A stretch of DNA of 45,944 bases from Bacillus ectoiniformans. Lineage in GTDB: Bacteria; Bacillota; Bacilli; Bacillales; Domibacillaceae. The notes below the pieces were generated by a model that worked only from the letters and a program-made list of their open reading frames with translations, made no database searches and was not told the origin of the DNA. The DNA lies in the NCBI RefSeq assembly GCF_016908875.1, contig NZ_JAFBES010000020.1:1-45944 (forward strand). Reading direction: 5' to 3'. Both the position numbers and the translations under genes were made by a program. This document shows positions 8,401 to 15,351 of the stretch, one piece after another; positions within the stretch are counted from its first letter, which is position 1; each line of letters opens with the position of its first letter.

Positions 8401-9821
8401 TAGAAAAAGCTAGGCAGGTGGGGAAGGAAACTGCTAAGGACGTTGATGCAAAGCGAACAGCGAAGGATCAGCAGGAAAGTAAATGGAAAACAAAATTAGA
8501 GCAGTTTGAGGACAATTATGCAGAGAGTACCGTCACATTTACGGCCCCGCTTGTAGATGTGCGAGAGGAACTTGCTCGTGAGGAAAAAGAGTTGGAAAAC
8601 AATAAGGTTTTTCTAGAGCAAGAAAAAAAGCGTATTGACAAAGAGATTACAAGTATAATAGAAGATGGAGAGCGCTCGCTTGACCGCTATATTGAAAAGC
8701 ATCACTTTAACGCGCCCAATATCATGGCTAGCGCACTTAACGAAGACGACAAACTGCAATTTGTATATAATCGAAAAAAATACGTGGATAGTATTATTCA
8801 TAACTTAGAAGCGCAAAGCAAGTTAGTGGACCAAGAGACAGATAAAGTGCAACGTGCAAAGCAAGGTTTCCGTCAGTTTTGCCAAACGATTACGGATATA
8901 AAAATGCAGAGAATGGCGGAAACAGGCATTGATTTAAAGGAAACATTCGGAGAGTTGATAGATTTTAAGAATAATATGCTCTCAAGTGTTGAACGGGCAT
9001 CAAATTATGCCAACGAGCATATACGCCAAAAAGATGTTGAGCTACAGGCGTTTATTAATCAAATTCACGCTCATTTGAAGACAATCGTTGAGGAACTGCG
9101 GCACATTCCGAAGAAGACAAAAGTTAAAGTAGACAATGATTGGAAACAAATATTTTCATTTACCGTGCCGGATTGGACTGAAGAAGATGGCAAAAACCGT
9201 ATTCGGAATCATATCGAGTGGATACTACAACAACTGGAAACAGATCGCTATACAAGCGATGATGGCAAAGCTCGTAAAGATATTGAGATGTGGCTACAGT
9301 CGAAGCAACTTCTACAAATTGTTATGCAACATGAAGGTATGAAGGTAAGCTGCCGCAAAGTTACAAACGACAATAAAGTCACGAATCGATCGTACACTTG
9401 GGAGCAAAGTAACGCCTGGTCTGGCGGTGAAAAGTGGAGTAAAAACATGACACTTTTTTTAGGAATTTTAAATTACGTGGCTGAGAAGCAACAGCACATC
9501 CAAGCAAATATGAAACGGCATCGTGCGGTTATTCTAGACAATCCATTCGGAAAAGCATCAAGTGACCATGTTCTTAGTCCAGTGTTTTTCGTAGCGGAAC
9601 AGCTTGGGTTTCAGATCATTACCTTAACGGCGCATGCAGAAGGGAAATTTCTGCAAGACTACTTCCCAGTTATATATAGCTGTCGACTGCGCGAATCTGC
9701 AGATGCATCGAAAAAAATCATGACGAAGGAAAAAAGGCTGCATCACGCCTACTTCCGAGATCACGAACCCAAATCAATCGAACGTTTAGGTGAGACTGAG
9801 CAGATGAGGTTGCCTTTTTAG
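5430..9821 (+). CDS. jetC: Wadjet SMC-like ATPase JetC
   Basis: The 1463-residue product is the motor of Wadjet, an SMC/MukB-like ATPase that extrudes DNA loops. The N-terminal head has Walker A ENGGGKT (residues 38-44). It is followed by very long charged coiled-coil arms, a globular hinge region around residues 600-750 (aromatic, non-heptad sequence such as WALTLVTTNKSKP), and a returning coiled coil. The C-terminal head has the ABC signature WSGGEK and Walker B VILDNPFGKAS. The residue after the Walker B Asp is Asn, not the usual catalytic Glu, which seems typical of this subgroup rather than a defect. The start at 5430 follows AAGGAGG by 6 bases, inside the end of jetB. It is the last gene of the operon; no strong terminator directly follows. 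Confidence 0.92.
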   Translation: MPAISKIRLTNVVYEEGNKRYNDELFRFDGHNGAILLENGGGKTVLIQTALQAIIPHTDLANRKIKSTLQLEQAPAHIAIEWVTNDQPRRYVVTAVSLFLTKNGIDSLRYVYEYNANDSHGIERIPFVCDGNSGKRPAEKGELQDYYSSMRERWGQTFQTIKDYRAHLEEQYHIVGDEWDSIVKINSSEGGVEAFFEECKQTNQLLDRLLIPTVENSIAGHDRHLFANMFEKQHESFKQYKKLKETIEENKKIQTQLEAYVGVFEKFHEQKQAYEKSKQIAKGMWNEIHIQKNKMRSEHDILVNKFHEWQQKQDNYKVKLASFDIVVEYDKFVEFKNLYDQAYAQFLETQEKLATDEYDYYSLRFAELRGEEKEHTDQLVIIEKELATYDNSENLQELDDRLIEAKQALLGYLLGEVEQVIKQIESVSYELNPLDEQLRQIREQLQQWKKAERERRDELATVKSRLQIREADMKKFEKQLLANPSQQTVEEEMKKWEVRYNELDREIVNMVQEDKQLQLSIKESEASIQGLDRSKVEKDKMLGKVIDRLIIIEQEEKEILSKLASVRPQWLRIHSVYDNESSISSRLFETLEHMQAEREHLLLKERLAYRFVDDYENQDIFFADAFLEAQLNSWKNQFEFVRTGIEFLQSLQEQDYEMSKIYPLWALTLVTTNKSKPALLDKLSKNAARLQFPIQVVTTEEAATIHQTEALLTWVAPEHWHIGANQDAFLYWKENIAKTALHTKLTRQDKEYEVKAWEQAQTAFGQFIKNYPYDKVVQLQEERSELEKAITQLTIAVKSEEEKLTDMRERINKHRKAIKQSEDEKQGLESMLEKANTYMIHGREVNRYRKNLHQIDLELTRLNQDISRLEQQRTRLIEEQEVLKEQKASLQATYKILRNSEEYKAIRGLTPIFTEESKLAILDKMKHLEYEMRSIRVTYGEWQEKLTNTKTNINRIQEELDRLKMEHHKLDVDRLFPVDGKQRLMQLWKRIEKARQVGKETAKDVDAKRTAKDQQESKWKTKLEQFEDNYAESTVTFTAPLVDVREELAREEKELENNKVFLEQEKKRIDKEITSIIEDGERSLDRYIEKHHFNAPNIMASALNEDDKLQFVYNRKKYVDSIIHNLEAQSKLVDQETDKVQRAKQGFRQFCQTITDIKMQRMAETGIDLKETFGELIDFKNNMLSSVERASNYANEHIRQKDVELQAFINQIHAHLKTIVEELRHIPKKTKVKVDNDWKQIFSFTVPDWTEEDGKNRIRNHIEWILQQLETDRYTSDDGKARKDIEMWLQSKQLLQIVMQHEGMKVSCRKVTNDNKVTNRSYTWEQSNAWSGGEKWSKNMTLFLGILNYVAEKQQHIQANMKRHRAVILDNPFGKASSDHVLSPVFFVAEQLGFQIITLTAHAEGKFLQDYFPVIYSCRLRESADASKKIMTKEKRLHHAYFRDHEPKSIERLGETEQMRLPF

Positions 9822-9894
9822 TAGGTAGTTAACTTTAGATTATACTATATAGAGGATAAAGGTCCGTTTTATATTAAGGAGTAATTCGAACAAT

Positions 9895-10060
9895 TTCAAT
9901 AAATGAGCACCTCATCGGGGGCAATGACTGCAAGACTTACGTCGTGTGGGCTTCAAGTATAAGGCGGACAAACCATGAAACGCTCCTGCCACAAGGGCGG
10001 GGTTGATAGACCCGCTGGGGTTGCAACTGTAGCTAGACATTATGCATCCTCCAACCTTTG
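9895..10060. other. GC-rich hairpin-forming segment, possible structured RNA or mobile-element end
   Basis: Between jetC and the next gene lies a stretch much richer in G and C than its AT-rich surroundings. No frame is open for more than a few dozen codons. It can form consecutive hairpins, for example CCTGCC (9985-9990) with GGCGGG (9996-10001) around an ACAAG loop, then a CGGG/CCCG stem immediately after. The texture resembles the non-coding end of an IS605/TnpB-like element or another structured RNA, but I cannot name it. The 9822-10315 gap also holds an 11-bp inverted repeat, a 21-bp palindrome and a terminator, listed separately. Confidence 0.35.
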
Positions 10061-10083
10061 ACATATAGGTGGTATCATTTACT

Positions 10084-10112
10084 AACTAATGAGAAGAGGA
10101 CTCTCATTAGTT
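10084..10112. repeat. 11-bp perfect inverted repeat
   Basis: AACTAATGAGA (10084-10094) and TCTCATTAGTT (10102-10112) are exact reverse complements around a 7-base loop. No proper T-run follows on either strand, so it is not a classic terminator. It could be a transcript-end hairpin, a protein-binding site or a mobile-element end. Confidence 0.5.
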
Positions 10113-10198
10113 TCAATAAGAAATGCCTTTAATTTTGATGTACCGTACTTACACCACCACTGAGAATGAAAGATATTACACACTCTCACCATACGGGC

Positions 10199-10219
10199 GG
10201 AATGATGTAACATCATTCC
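10199..10219. repeat. 21-bp perfect palindrome
   Basis: Arms GGAATGATGT and ACATCATTCC are exact reverse complements around a single central A. It sits 3 bases from the terminator at 10223-10265, on the far side from the gene that terminator serves. Terminator copy a at 1352-1393 also has a palindrome, imperfect, at the same relative place. Confidence 0.6.
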
Positions 10220-10222
10220 CCT

Positions 10223-10265
10223 AAAAAGCGTCAAACCTTGATTTATCAGGGTTTGACGCTTTTTT
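10223..10265 (-). terminator. rho-independent terminator, family copy c
   Basis: A near-perfect inverted repeat (AAAAAGCGTCAAACC ... GGTTTGACGCTTTTT) lies downstream of the minus-strand gene at 10316-10540. It is the best preserved of three related hairpins (others at 1352-1393 and 1911-1951), each downstream of a minus-strand small gene or gene fragment. Confidence 0.8.
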
Positions 10266-10315
10266 ATGTTCATAAAGAAATAAACGTATTACAAGATAAA
10301 ATCGCATGGCTCTCA

Positions 10316-10540
10316 TTAATACGGTAACTGCTGATCGGGACAACGCGGGTATCCATGTATATCCTGGATCGTATACATATCATATTGCATCAACGCGAAT
10401 TGTGAATGGTATAGGTAGGTCATGACTAGGAGCTTTCCATCTGAAACTCCGCATAAGACTCCTGATGCGCCTGTTCCATCTGCGAACGAGACACCAATAG
10501 GCTGATTAATGAAGTAGGGGATTTTCTGTTGCCAAGGCAT
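10316..10540 (-). CDS. small conserved hypothetical protein (intact paralogue)
   Basis: The 74-residue product begins MPWQQKIPYFINQPIGVSFA. A longer frame exists upstream, but I chose the ATG at 10540 because GAAAGGAG lies close before it on the minus strand. The centre (GVSFADGTGASGVLCGVSDG) suggests a small beta-barrel, Sm-like in pattern, followed by a Tyr/Gln-rich tail (FALMQYDMYTIQDIHGYP) that often marks Bacillus spore-associated small proteins; that link is inference. No signal peptide or membrane segment is visible. A truncated copy of its 3' end lies at 1984-2076 and a copy of its 5' leader at 14436-14513, so this is the surviving member of a duplicated gene that brackets the two defence-type modules. 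Confidence 0.7.
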   Translation of the reverse strand: MPWQQKIPYFINQPIGVSFADGTGASGVLCGVSDGKLLVMTYLYHSQFALMQYDMYTIQDIHGYPRCPDQQLPY

Positions 10541-10557
10541 AGCTGACACTCCTTTCT

Positions 10558-10640
10558 CTCTAGTGTATAATCCATAGAGATATTGAGTGCCTGTATAAAT
10601 TTTGCAGAATGAACATGCGTGCCGCTCTGTGCATAGTACA
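10558..10640 (-). repeat. upstream leader of the small gene, copy A of a duplicated segment
   Basis: This ~80-bp segment begins CTCTAGTGTATAATCCATAG on the plus strand and includes CCTGTATAAATTTTGC and GAATGAACATG. It is about 85% identical to 14436-14513, in the same orientation. It lies directly upstream of the small gene at 10316-10540 and should contain that gene's promoter and 5' leader. The two copies flank the DUF3800 and primase-helicase genes. Confidence 0.8.
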
Positions 10641-10664
10641 ACTTTAAACCAATTGAAAAACAAA

Positions 10665-10703
10665 AAAGACCACTCCTGTCAAATCGGTGACTGGGTGGTC
10701 TTT
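10665..10703 (+). terminator. orphan hairpin with T-rich tail
   Basis: AAAGACCAC (10665-10673) pairs exactly with GTGGTCTTT (10695-10703), with A-rich sequence before and CTT after, so it could terminate in either direction. There is no plus-strand gene upstream for it to serve. It may be left over from a deleted gene, or insulate the divergently oriented genes on either side. An overlapping direct repeat (ACTCC..TCAAA.CGGTGA.TGG) occurs at 10672-10694 and 10712-10736. Confidence 0.45.
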
Positions 10704-10806
10704 CTTAAAATAACTCCCTATCAAAACGGTGATTGGAAGTAATACATGATATACTATATGTAAATTATAGACAAATATTCATTAATAGTCAAGAAGGTGA
10801 TGGCAT

Positions 10807-11778
10807 TTGAAGTACTCAATCTTTTTTGATGAATCAAATAAATTGGATTCTACGAAAAAATATTCTTATTACGGTGCGTACGGTGTAGATCAAGTAAAGT
10901 GTGAGAATCTAACCGATGACATTAAACAAATTTTAGACATAACGGGTAAAAAGAGTGAATTTCATTTTACCGAGTACAACAATGACAAAGATCTTGCTCC
11001 ATATCTATATTGTTTACATCATTTTATAAAAACAAACTTTCAAATTAATATTTTTGTTGTGGATAATGATATGGCATTTAAGTTTGCTAATAACGCTGGT
11101 ATCACAATAACAGATCTACGTAATTTATTTTATGTTAAGATTCCAGAAAGACTTTTTTATGGTTTAACTAGGGGTCTTTCAGATGATTATAGAACAGTTG
11201 AGATCATCGTTGATCACAGTCCTGAATATGGAAAGATGAGGGTATATTCCAAGTTGAAACAGCAAATGAATGCACATGCCATTTACCGTGGTATGAAATA
11301 TTATGTCAATAAGGCATGGCATGCAGATTCTCATACATCTATTCCTCTCCAGATTGTTGATCTTATTATGGGTATTGTTGTGTTTTTGATGGAAAAGTCC
11401 TATCTGAATATTCAAGATGATAAACCAATAATTAAAAGTGATCTAATTTATCGTTTTTTGATGGAAGGGAATAATATAGATTTATTCCAAAAGCAAATAC
11501 ATATTTTTAAATGGGACGGACAAAAGGATAAAATACATGAGGTTAGTATTGCAGAATACCTTTCGCAATTTATTGTCTTTAAAACACAGTTTGATGTTAA
11601 CGAAATGACGAAAATATCTAACCTTAGAGAGTCTAAAGATACTACAAAGGAATTAAGATTAAAAATGGGCTATACCAATAATCAATTAAGAATGCTGCTT
11701 GGATATTTGGACCAATTAAACAATAAAGGAAGAAACACGTTTATTATGCAAAATTATTATAAGATCTTTAAGGTTTAA
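10807..11778 (+). CDS. DUF3800 family protein (RNase H-like fold, putative nuclease)
   Basis: The 323-residue product has the DUF3800 layout. It starts with an N-terminal strand carrying an early acidic residue (IFFDESNK, Asp8/Glu9) and has mid-protein Asp/Glu positions (EIIVDHSPEYG). The typical closing helix is IPLQIVDLIMGIV, which matches the family LQ..DL..G motif. The family is predicted to adopt an RNase H-like nuclease fold and is common in defence islands; catalysis here is not demonstrated. The TTG start follows AAGGTG by about 8 bases. After residue ~200 the protein continues with a helical, lysine-rich tail with no recognised domain. It is 270 bases upstream of the primase-helicase gene on the same strand, and both lie between duplicated leader sequences, suggesting a two-gene module. 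Confidence 0.8.
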   Translation: MKYSIFFDESNKLDSTKKYSYYGAYGVDQVKCENLTDDIKQILDITGKKSEFHFTEYNNDKDLAPYLYCLHHFIKTNFQINIFVVDNDMAFKFANNAGITITDLRNLFYVKIPERLFYGLTRGLSDDYRTVEIIVDHSPEYGKMRVYSKLKQQMNAHAIYRGMKYYVNKAWHADSHTSIPLQIVDLIMGIVVFLMEKSYLNIQDDKPIIKSDLIYRFLMEGNNIDLFQKQIHIFKWDGQKDKIHEVSIAEYLSQFIVFKTQFDVNEMTKISNLRESKDTTKELRLKMGYTNNQLRMLLGYLDQLNNKGRNTFIMQNYYKIFKV

Positions 11779-12051
11779 AGAGATATTTAGTTAGCTATTA
11801 TTAATTCATAATTAGTTGAACATTATATGTACAAGAAAGCAAAATTACACCAGATCAAAGTATCTAGTTTATGGCTTGATGCAGGTTTTAAAATAGCATT
11901 AAGCCCTATGTCAGAGAAAGTCGGGAGATTTATATTAAGGGTTTACCTCTAATGTTTAAGGTTAAAATTAGATCAATATTTGTACTATAAAAAAACGAAA
12001 AGATTACCGTTCTCTAAAGAAGTAAAACGTTTCAATGATTGGAGTAGACTT

Positions 12052-14403
12052 ATGAATATTCATGAACAGCTCAATCAAGCTTTAAAAGAGATTGATAGAC
12101 TAAAAAAAGAAAATACACAATTAAAAAAGGACCTCTATAAAGCGCAAGGCCGTAATACCTCCTTTACTCGCCCACCTAACAAAAAGAAAACAGCGAATGA
12201 CTTTACTCCAAAAGAAAAAGCTGCAATTTCTCTATTTCTGAACCTTTTTCGAGGTAGATCTGATGTTTTTGCTCAAAGGTGGGAATCAAGTACAACGGGG
12301 AAGTCTGGTTATTCACCTGCATGTGAAAACGAGTGGGATAAAGAGCTTTGCCGAAAACCTAAAATCAAATGCCAAGATTGCTCTCATCGATCGTTTCATA
12401 CTTTGACTCCCCAAGTTATTTATGAACATTTAAGCGGCAAAAGAACTATAGGAATATATCCGCTATTGGAAGATAATACGTGTAATTTTTTGGCTGTGGA
12501 CTTTGATAAAAAACAATGGAAAGATGATGTGCGAGCATTTATTGAAACGTGCAAAAGTTTCGGGTTATCATATCACATCGAACGTTCACGCTCTGGAGAA
12601 GGGGCTCATGTTTGGTTCTTTTTTGAAACACCAATTAGAGCTTCATTAGCAAGAAAGCTTGGAGATGTCCTATTATCAAAAACAAGAGAAAAACGCTTTG
12701 AAATTGGCATGGATTCTTTTGATAGAATGTTTCCTAACCAAGATCTTTTGCCTAAAGGTGGTTTTGGTAATCTAATTGCTCTTCCGTTACAGAAACAAGC
12801 AAAAATGAAAGGGAATAGTGTTTTTGTAAATGACTCATTTCAGGAAATTGCTGATCAATGGCAATACCTCTCATCGATAAAAAAGATATCTGAAAAAAAC
12901 ATTCTACAAATAGTAGCAGACATCTCAGAGGAAGAAAGCTATACCAAGCCAAATGAGAAGGTAGGTAGTAGTACCTTACCAAGACAAATTACTATCGAAT
13001 TAAAACATGGTATTCAAATTCCTAAAAGTTCATTACCTAGCAAGATACTAAATGAATTACAAAAACTAGGAACGTTTGGAAATCCTGAGTTTTTCAAAGC
13101 GCAAGCAAAGCGTTTTTCCACTCATCGAATTCCTAAAATAATCGATTGTACACAGATAAATGATCATTCACTCCTATTACCCAGAGGCCTGCTTGAAAAA
13201 GTGAAAGAAATTTTTCTCAAATATCATATAGAAATGAATATAATAAACAATCAATTCACCGGGAATTCTATAGATGCTAAATTTTATGGCCAACTTACTA
13301 CTCAACAAGAGGACGCCGTTACTTCAATGGTTAAATATGATAATGGAGTATTAGCAGCAGATACTGGCTTTGGAAAAACCGTGACAGCTGCAGCATTAAT
13401 TAGTCGAAATAAAACCAATACCCTCATAATTGTACATAGGACACAATTAGTTGAACAGTGGAAAGAAAGGTTATCAACTTTTTTAAACATCCCAGTAAAA
13501 AAAATTGGCCAAATTGGCGGTGGGAAAAACAAGCCAAGCTATAACATAGACATATCTACCATTCAATCACTTAATCATAATGGTTTAATAAAACCTGAAT
13601 TACAACATTATGGGCAAATTATCGTCGATGAATGTCATCATATATCTGCCGTTAGCTTTGAAAAGGTATTGAAAACTGTCCGAGCAAAAAAAGTATATGG
13701 TTTAACAGCAACACCAGTTAGGAAAGATGGGTTACAACCAATAATTTTTATGCAATGTGGACCTATAAGGTATAAAACGAATAATAAACAACAAGCCAAT
13801 ATTCGACCGTTTAAACAAACCCTTGTTAAAAGAGAAACGTTAATGAAAACGGATGAAACAGATATACAATCAATATATTCTTTGATATCTACTAATAAAG
13901 AACGAAACGATATGATTTTTAATGATGTTTTACAAGCGCTAGAGGAAAAAAGATCTCCTATAGTGTTAACCGAACGACTAGAACATGTAGATGAGCTTTA
14001 TGAGCTTTTTAAAGGATTCGCTAAAAATATTATTATTTTATCAGGATCTATTAAGAAGAAAGAGCGGCAACATAGGATTGAAAAATTAATTAATTTACCG
14101 GATAGTGAAGAGAGATTGTTGATTGCTACAGGAAAATATGTTGGAGAAGGATTTGACGATTCTAGATTAGATACACTTTTTCTAACTATGCCAATCTCTT
14201 GGAAAGGAACATTACAACAGTATGTAGGAAGGCTTCACCGGCAGCATCGTGATAAAGAAGAAGTAAAGGTGTTTGACTATGTAGACTCGAACGTGGATGT
14301 TTTACAAAAGATGTTCGAAAAGCGATTAAAGGGATATAAAAATATTGGTTATAGTCTGTACGGTGAAAACAAAGAGAAAAGCCAACAAATTCAACTGTTC
14401 TAG
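12052..14403 (+). CDS. primase-helicase fusion (AEP-type primase domain + SF2 helicase), TOTE-like
   Basis: The 783-residue product has three parts. A short coiled coil (LNQALKEIDRLKKENTQLKK) comes first. An archaeo-eukaryotic-primase-type domain of the TOTE conflict-system kind follows, with a cysteine cluster (CxxC in KCQDC), the acidic motif FLAVDFDKK, and the basic/His motif RSRSGEGAHVWFFF, then FGNLIALPLQ. An SF2 helicase completes it, with Walker A ADTGFGKT, DECH box VDECHH, motif III LTATP, and motif VI QQYVGRLHRQHR. All key residues are present. The ATG at 12052 is preferred over an upstream TTG because GGAG lies 7 bases before it. The family is linked to conflict with invading DNA; the exact activity is unknown. 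Codon use is AT-rich like its DUF3800 neighbour. It ends just before a duplicated leader segment. Confidence 0.88.
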   Translation: MNIHEQLNQALKEIDRLKKENTQLKKDLYKAQGRNTSFTRPPNKKKTANDFTPKEKAAISLFLNLFRGRSDVFAQRWESSTTGKSGYSPACENEWDKELCRKPKIKCQDCSHRSFHTLTPQVIYEHLSGKRTIGIYPLLEDNTCNFLAVDFDKKQWKDDVRAFIETCKSFGLSYHIERSRSGEGAHVWFFFETPIRASLARKLGDVLLSKTREKRFEIGMDSFDRMFPNQDLLPKGGFGNLIALPLQKQAKMKGNSVFVNDSFQEIADQWQYLSSIKKISEKNILQIVADISEEESYTKPNEKVGSSTLPRQITIELKHGIQIPKSSLPSKILNELQKLGTFGNPEFFKAQAKRFSTHRIPKIIDCTQINDHSLLLPRGLLEKVKEIFLKYHIEMNIINNQFTGNSIDAKFYGQLTTQQEDAVTSMVKYDNGVLAADTGFGKTVTAAALISRNKTNTLIIVHRTQLVEQWKERLSTFLNIPVKKIGQIGGGKNKPSYNIDISTIQSLNHNGLIKPELQHYGQIIVDECHHISAVSFEKVLKTVRAKKVYGLTATPVRKDGLQPIIFMQCGPIRYKTNNKQQANIRPFKQTLVKRETLMKTDETDIQSIYSLISTNKERNDMIFNDVLQALEEKRSPIVLTERLEHVDELYELFKGFAKNIIILSGSIKKKERQHRIEKLINLPDSEERLLIATGKYVGEGFDDSRLDTLFLTMPISWKGTLQQYVGRLHRQHRDKEEVKVFDYVDSNVDVLQKMFEKRLKGYKNIGYSLYGENKEKSQQIQLF

Positions 14404-14435
14404 TCGATTGTAAAAAAATAAGTGGTGTAACAATT

Positions 14436-14513
14436 CTCTAGTGTATAACCCATAGAGATAGAGGTGCCTGTATAAATTTTGCGGAATGAACATGTGTACC
14501 GCTCCATGCATAG
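14436..14513 (-). repeat. orphan leader, copy B of the duplicated segment
   Basis: CTCTAGTGTATAACCCATAG, CCTGTATAAATTTTGC and GAATGAACATG match 10558-10640 closely and in the same orientation. On the minus strand this leader would drive a small gene to the left, but the sequence there is the end of the helicase gene. The body of that paralogue is gone, and the leader is left at the right border of the module. Confidence 0.78.
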
Positions 14514-14551
14514 GTTAGTTGTAACAATTACCTTTATGCAGGGAGACGAAT

Positions 14552-15280
14552 ATGAATAGATATAATTATTATTCAAACATGAGGATTTCGGGTGTGGTGG
14601 CTTCAGCAACTGGCGATGTAAATGGAGACTTGATTCCTGACATTGTCTTCGTGACTGGCTACCGAGAATCAGAGGTGTCGATTATTCAAAACATGGCACT
14701 CGGAATTCGCGATGGAGCGACAGGTATCACGGTTAGTATTCCACTTAAGAAAAATATGGGGTATGATCCCATGATATTTTTAGGGGATTTTACCGGAGAC
14801 GGGATCAATGATATTTTGATTAACATCCCTACTGGCGGCAGCGGGGGAACGACATACAACTATGTTTATTCTTTTGTTAACAATGAACCGCGGTTGCTGT
14901 TCGACTCTGATGATTTTAACCAAGCGTATCAATATGAGGTAACCTACAAGGACAATTACAAGGTTGAAGTGTTTAGCAAAAGAAATAATGCGCGATATCT
15001 AATCGATTTATCACTGAGAGGTCCTGATTATTTAAACAATCTATATGATGCAAACGGCAAATTGAAGACGCCTATCAGCGGGTGGGTTGATCCGATAAGC
15101 GGCTTATATCCAATTGATTTTGCATTTGACGGTTTGTATGATTTAATTGCGTACCAACAGATTGCTGGAACCTACCATGCTGATACGGTCGGCACAATTC
15201 AGAATAGGCTAAAATGGAATGGTTATATGTTTGTACTGGACTATCAGGATTTAGCTATTTATGGATCTTATGACAGCTGA
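14552..15280 (+). CDS. FG-GAP/VCBS repeat-containing protein
   Basis: The 242-residue product contains at least two FG-GAP-type calcium-binding loops, GDVNGDLIPDIVFVTG and GDFTGDGINDILINI, with the DxNxDxxxD and DxTGDGxxD patterns. Between them is a beta-rich sequence, and the C-terminal part repeats related strands (YPIDFAFDGLYDLIAYQ). Such repeats build beta-propeller blades and often bind ligands or surfaces. No signal peptide or membrane segment is present, so the protein is probably cytosolic or spore-associated rather than secreted by the general pathway. The ATG has GGGAGA 5 bases upstream. The gene stands alone; the 52-bp repeat at 15286-15337 lies 5 bases after its stop and separates it from the convergent diguanylate cyclase gene. 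Confidence 0.75.
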   Translation: MNRYNYYSNMRISGVVASATGDVNGDLIPDIVFVTGYRESEVSIIQNMALGIRDGATGITVSIPLKKNMGYDPMIFLGDFTGDGINDILINIPTGGSGGTTYNYVYSFVNNEPRLLFDSDDFNQAYQYEVTYKDNYKVEVFSKRNNARYLIDLSLRGPDYLNNLYDANGKLKTPISGWVDPISGLYPIDFAFDGLYDLIAYQQIAGTYHADTVGTIQNRLKWNGYMFVLDYQDLAIYGSYDS

Positions 15281-15285
15281 TTTTT

Positions 15286-15337
15286 GGTGCCTGACCCCCG
15301 GTGCGTTAACGCATTAACGCACTGGGGGTCAGGCACC
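15286..15337. repeat. 52-bp palindromic repeat, copy 1
   Basis: Ends GGTGCCTGACCCCC and GGGGGTCAGGCACC are exact inverse complements, with a GTTAAC-rich centre. It lies between convergent gene ends and is followed by a T-run, so it can act as a bidirectional terminator. At the variable stem position the pair is G opposite T. Other copies are at 20670, 24825 and 30217, all 52 bp long. Confidence 0.9.
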
Positions 15338-15351
15338 TTTATTTTATTTAA

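Noticed and set aside
10082-10273. Minus-strand 63-codon frame over the inverted repeat and terminator
   Set aside because: It runs through a palindrome and a terminator and has no ribosome binding site; it is a by-product of the hairpins.
11827-11952. 41-codon frame between DUF3800 and the primase-helicase
   Set aside because: No ribosome binding site, low-complexity product and no recognisable motif; could be chance in AT-rich sequence.
11980-12051. Longer N-terminus of the primase-helicase from a TTG
   Set aside because: No ribosome binding site there, while the ATG at 12052 has GGAG at 7 bases and begins a natural coiled coil.
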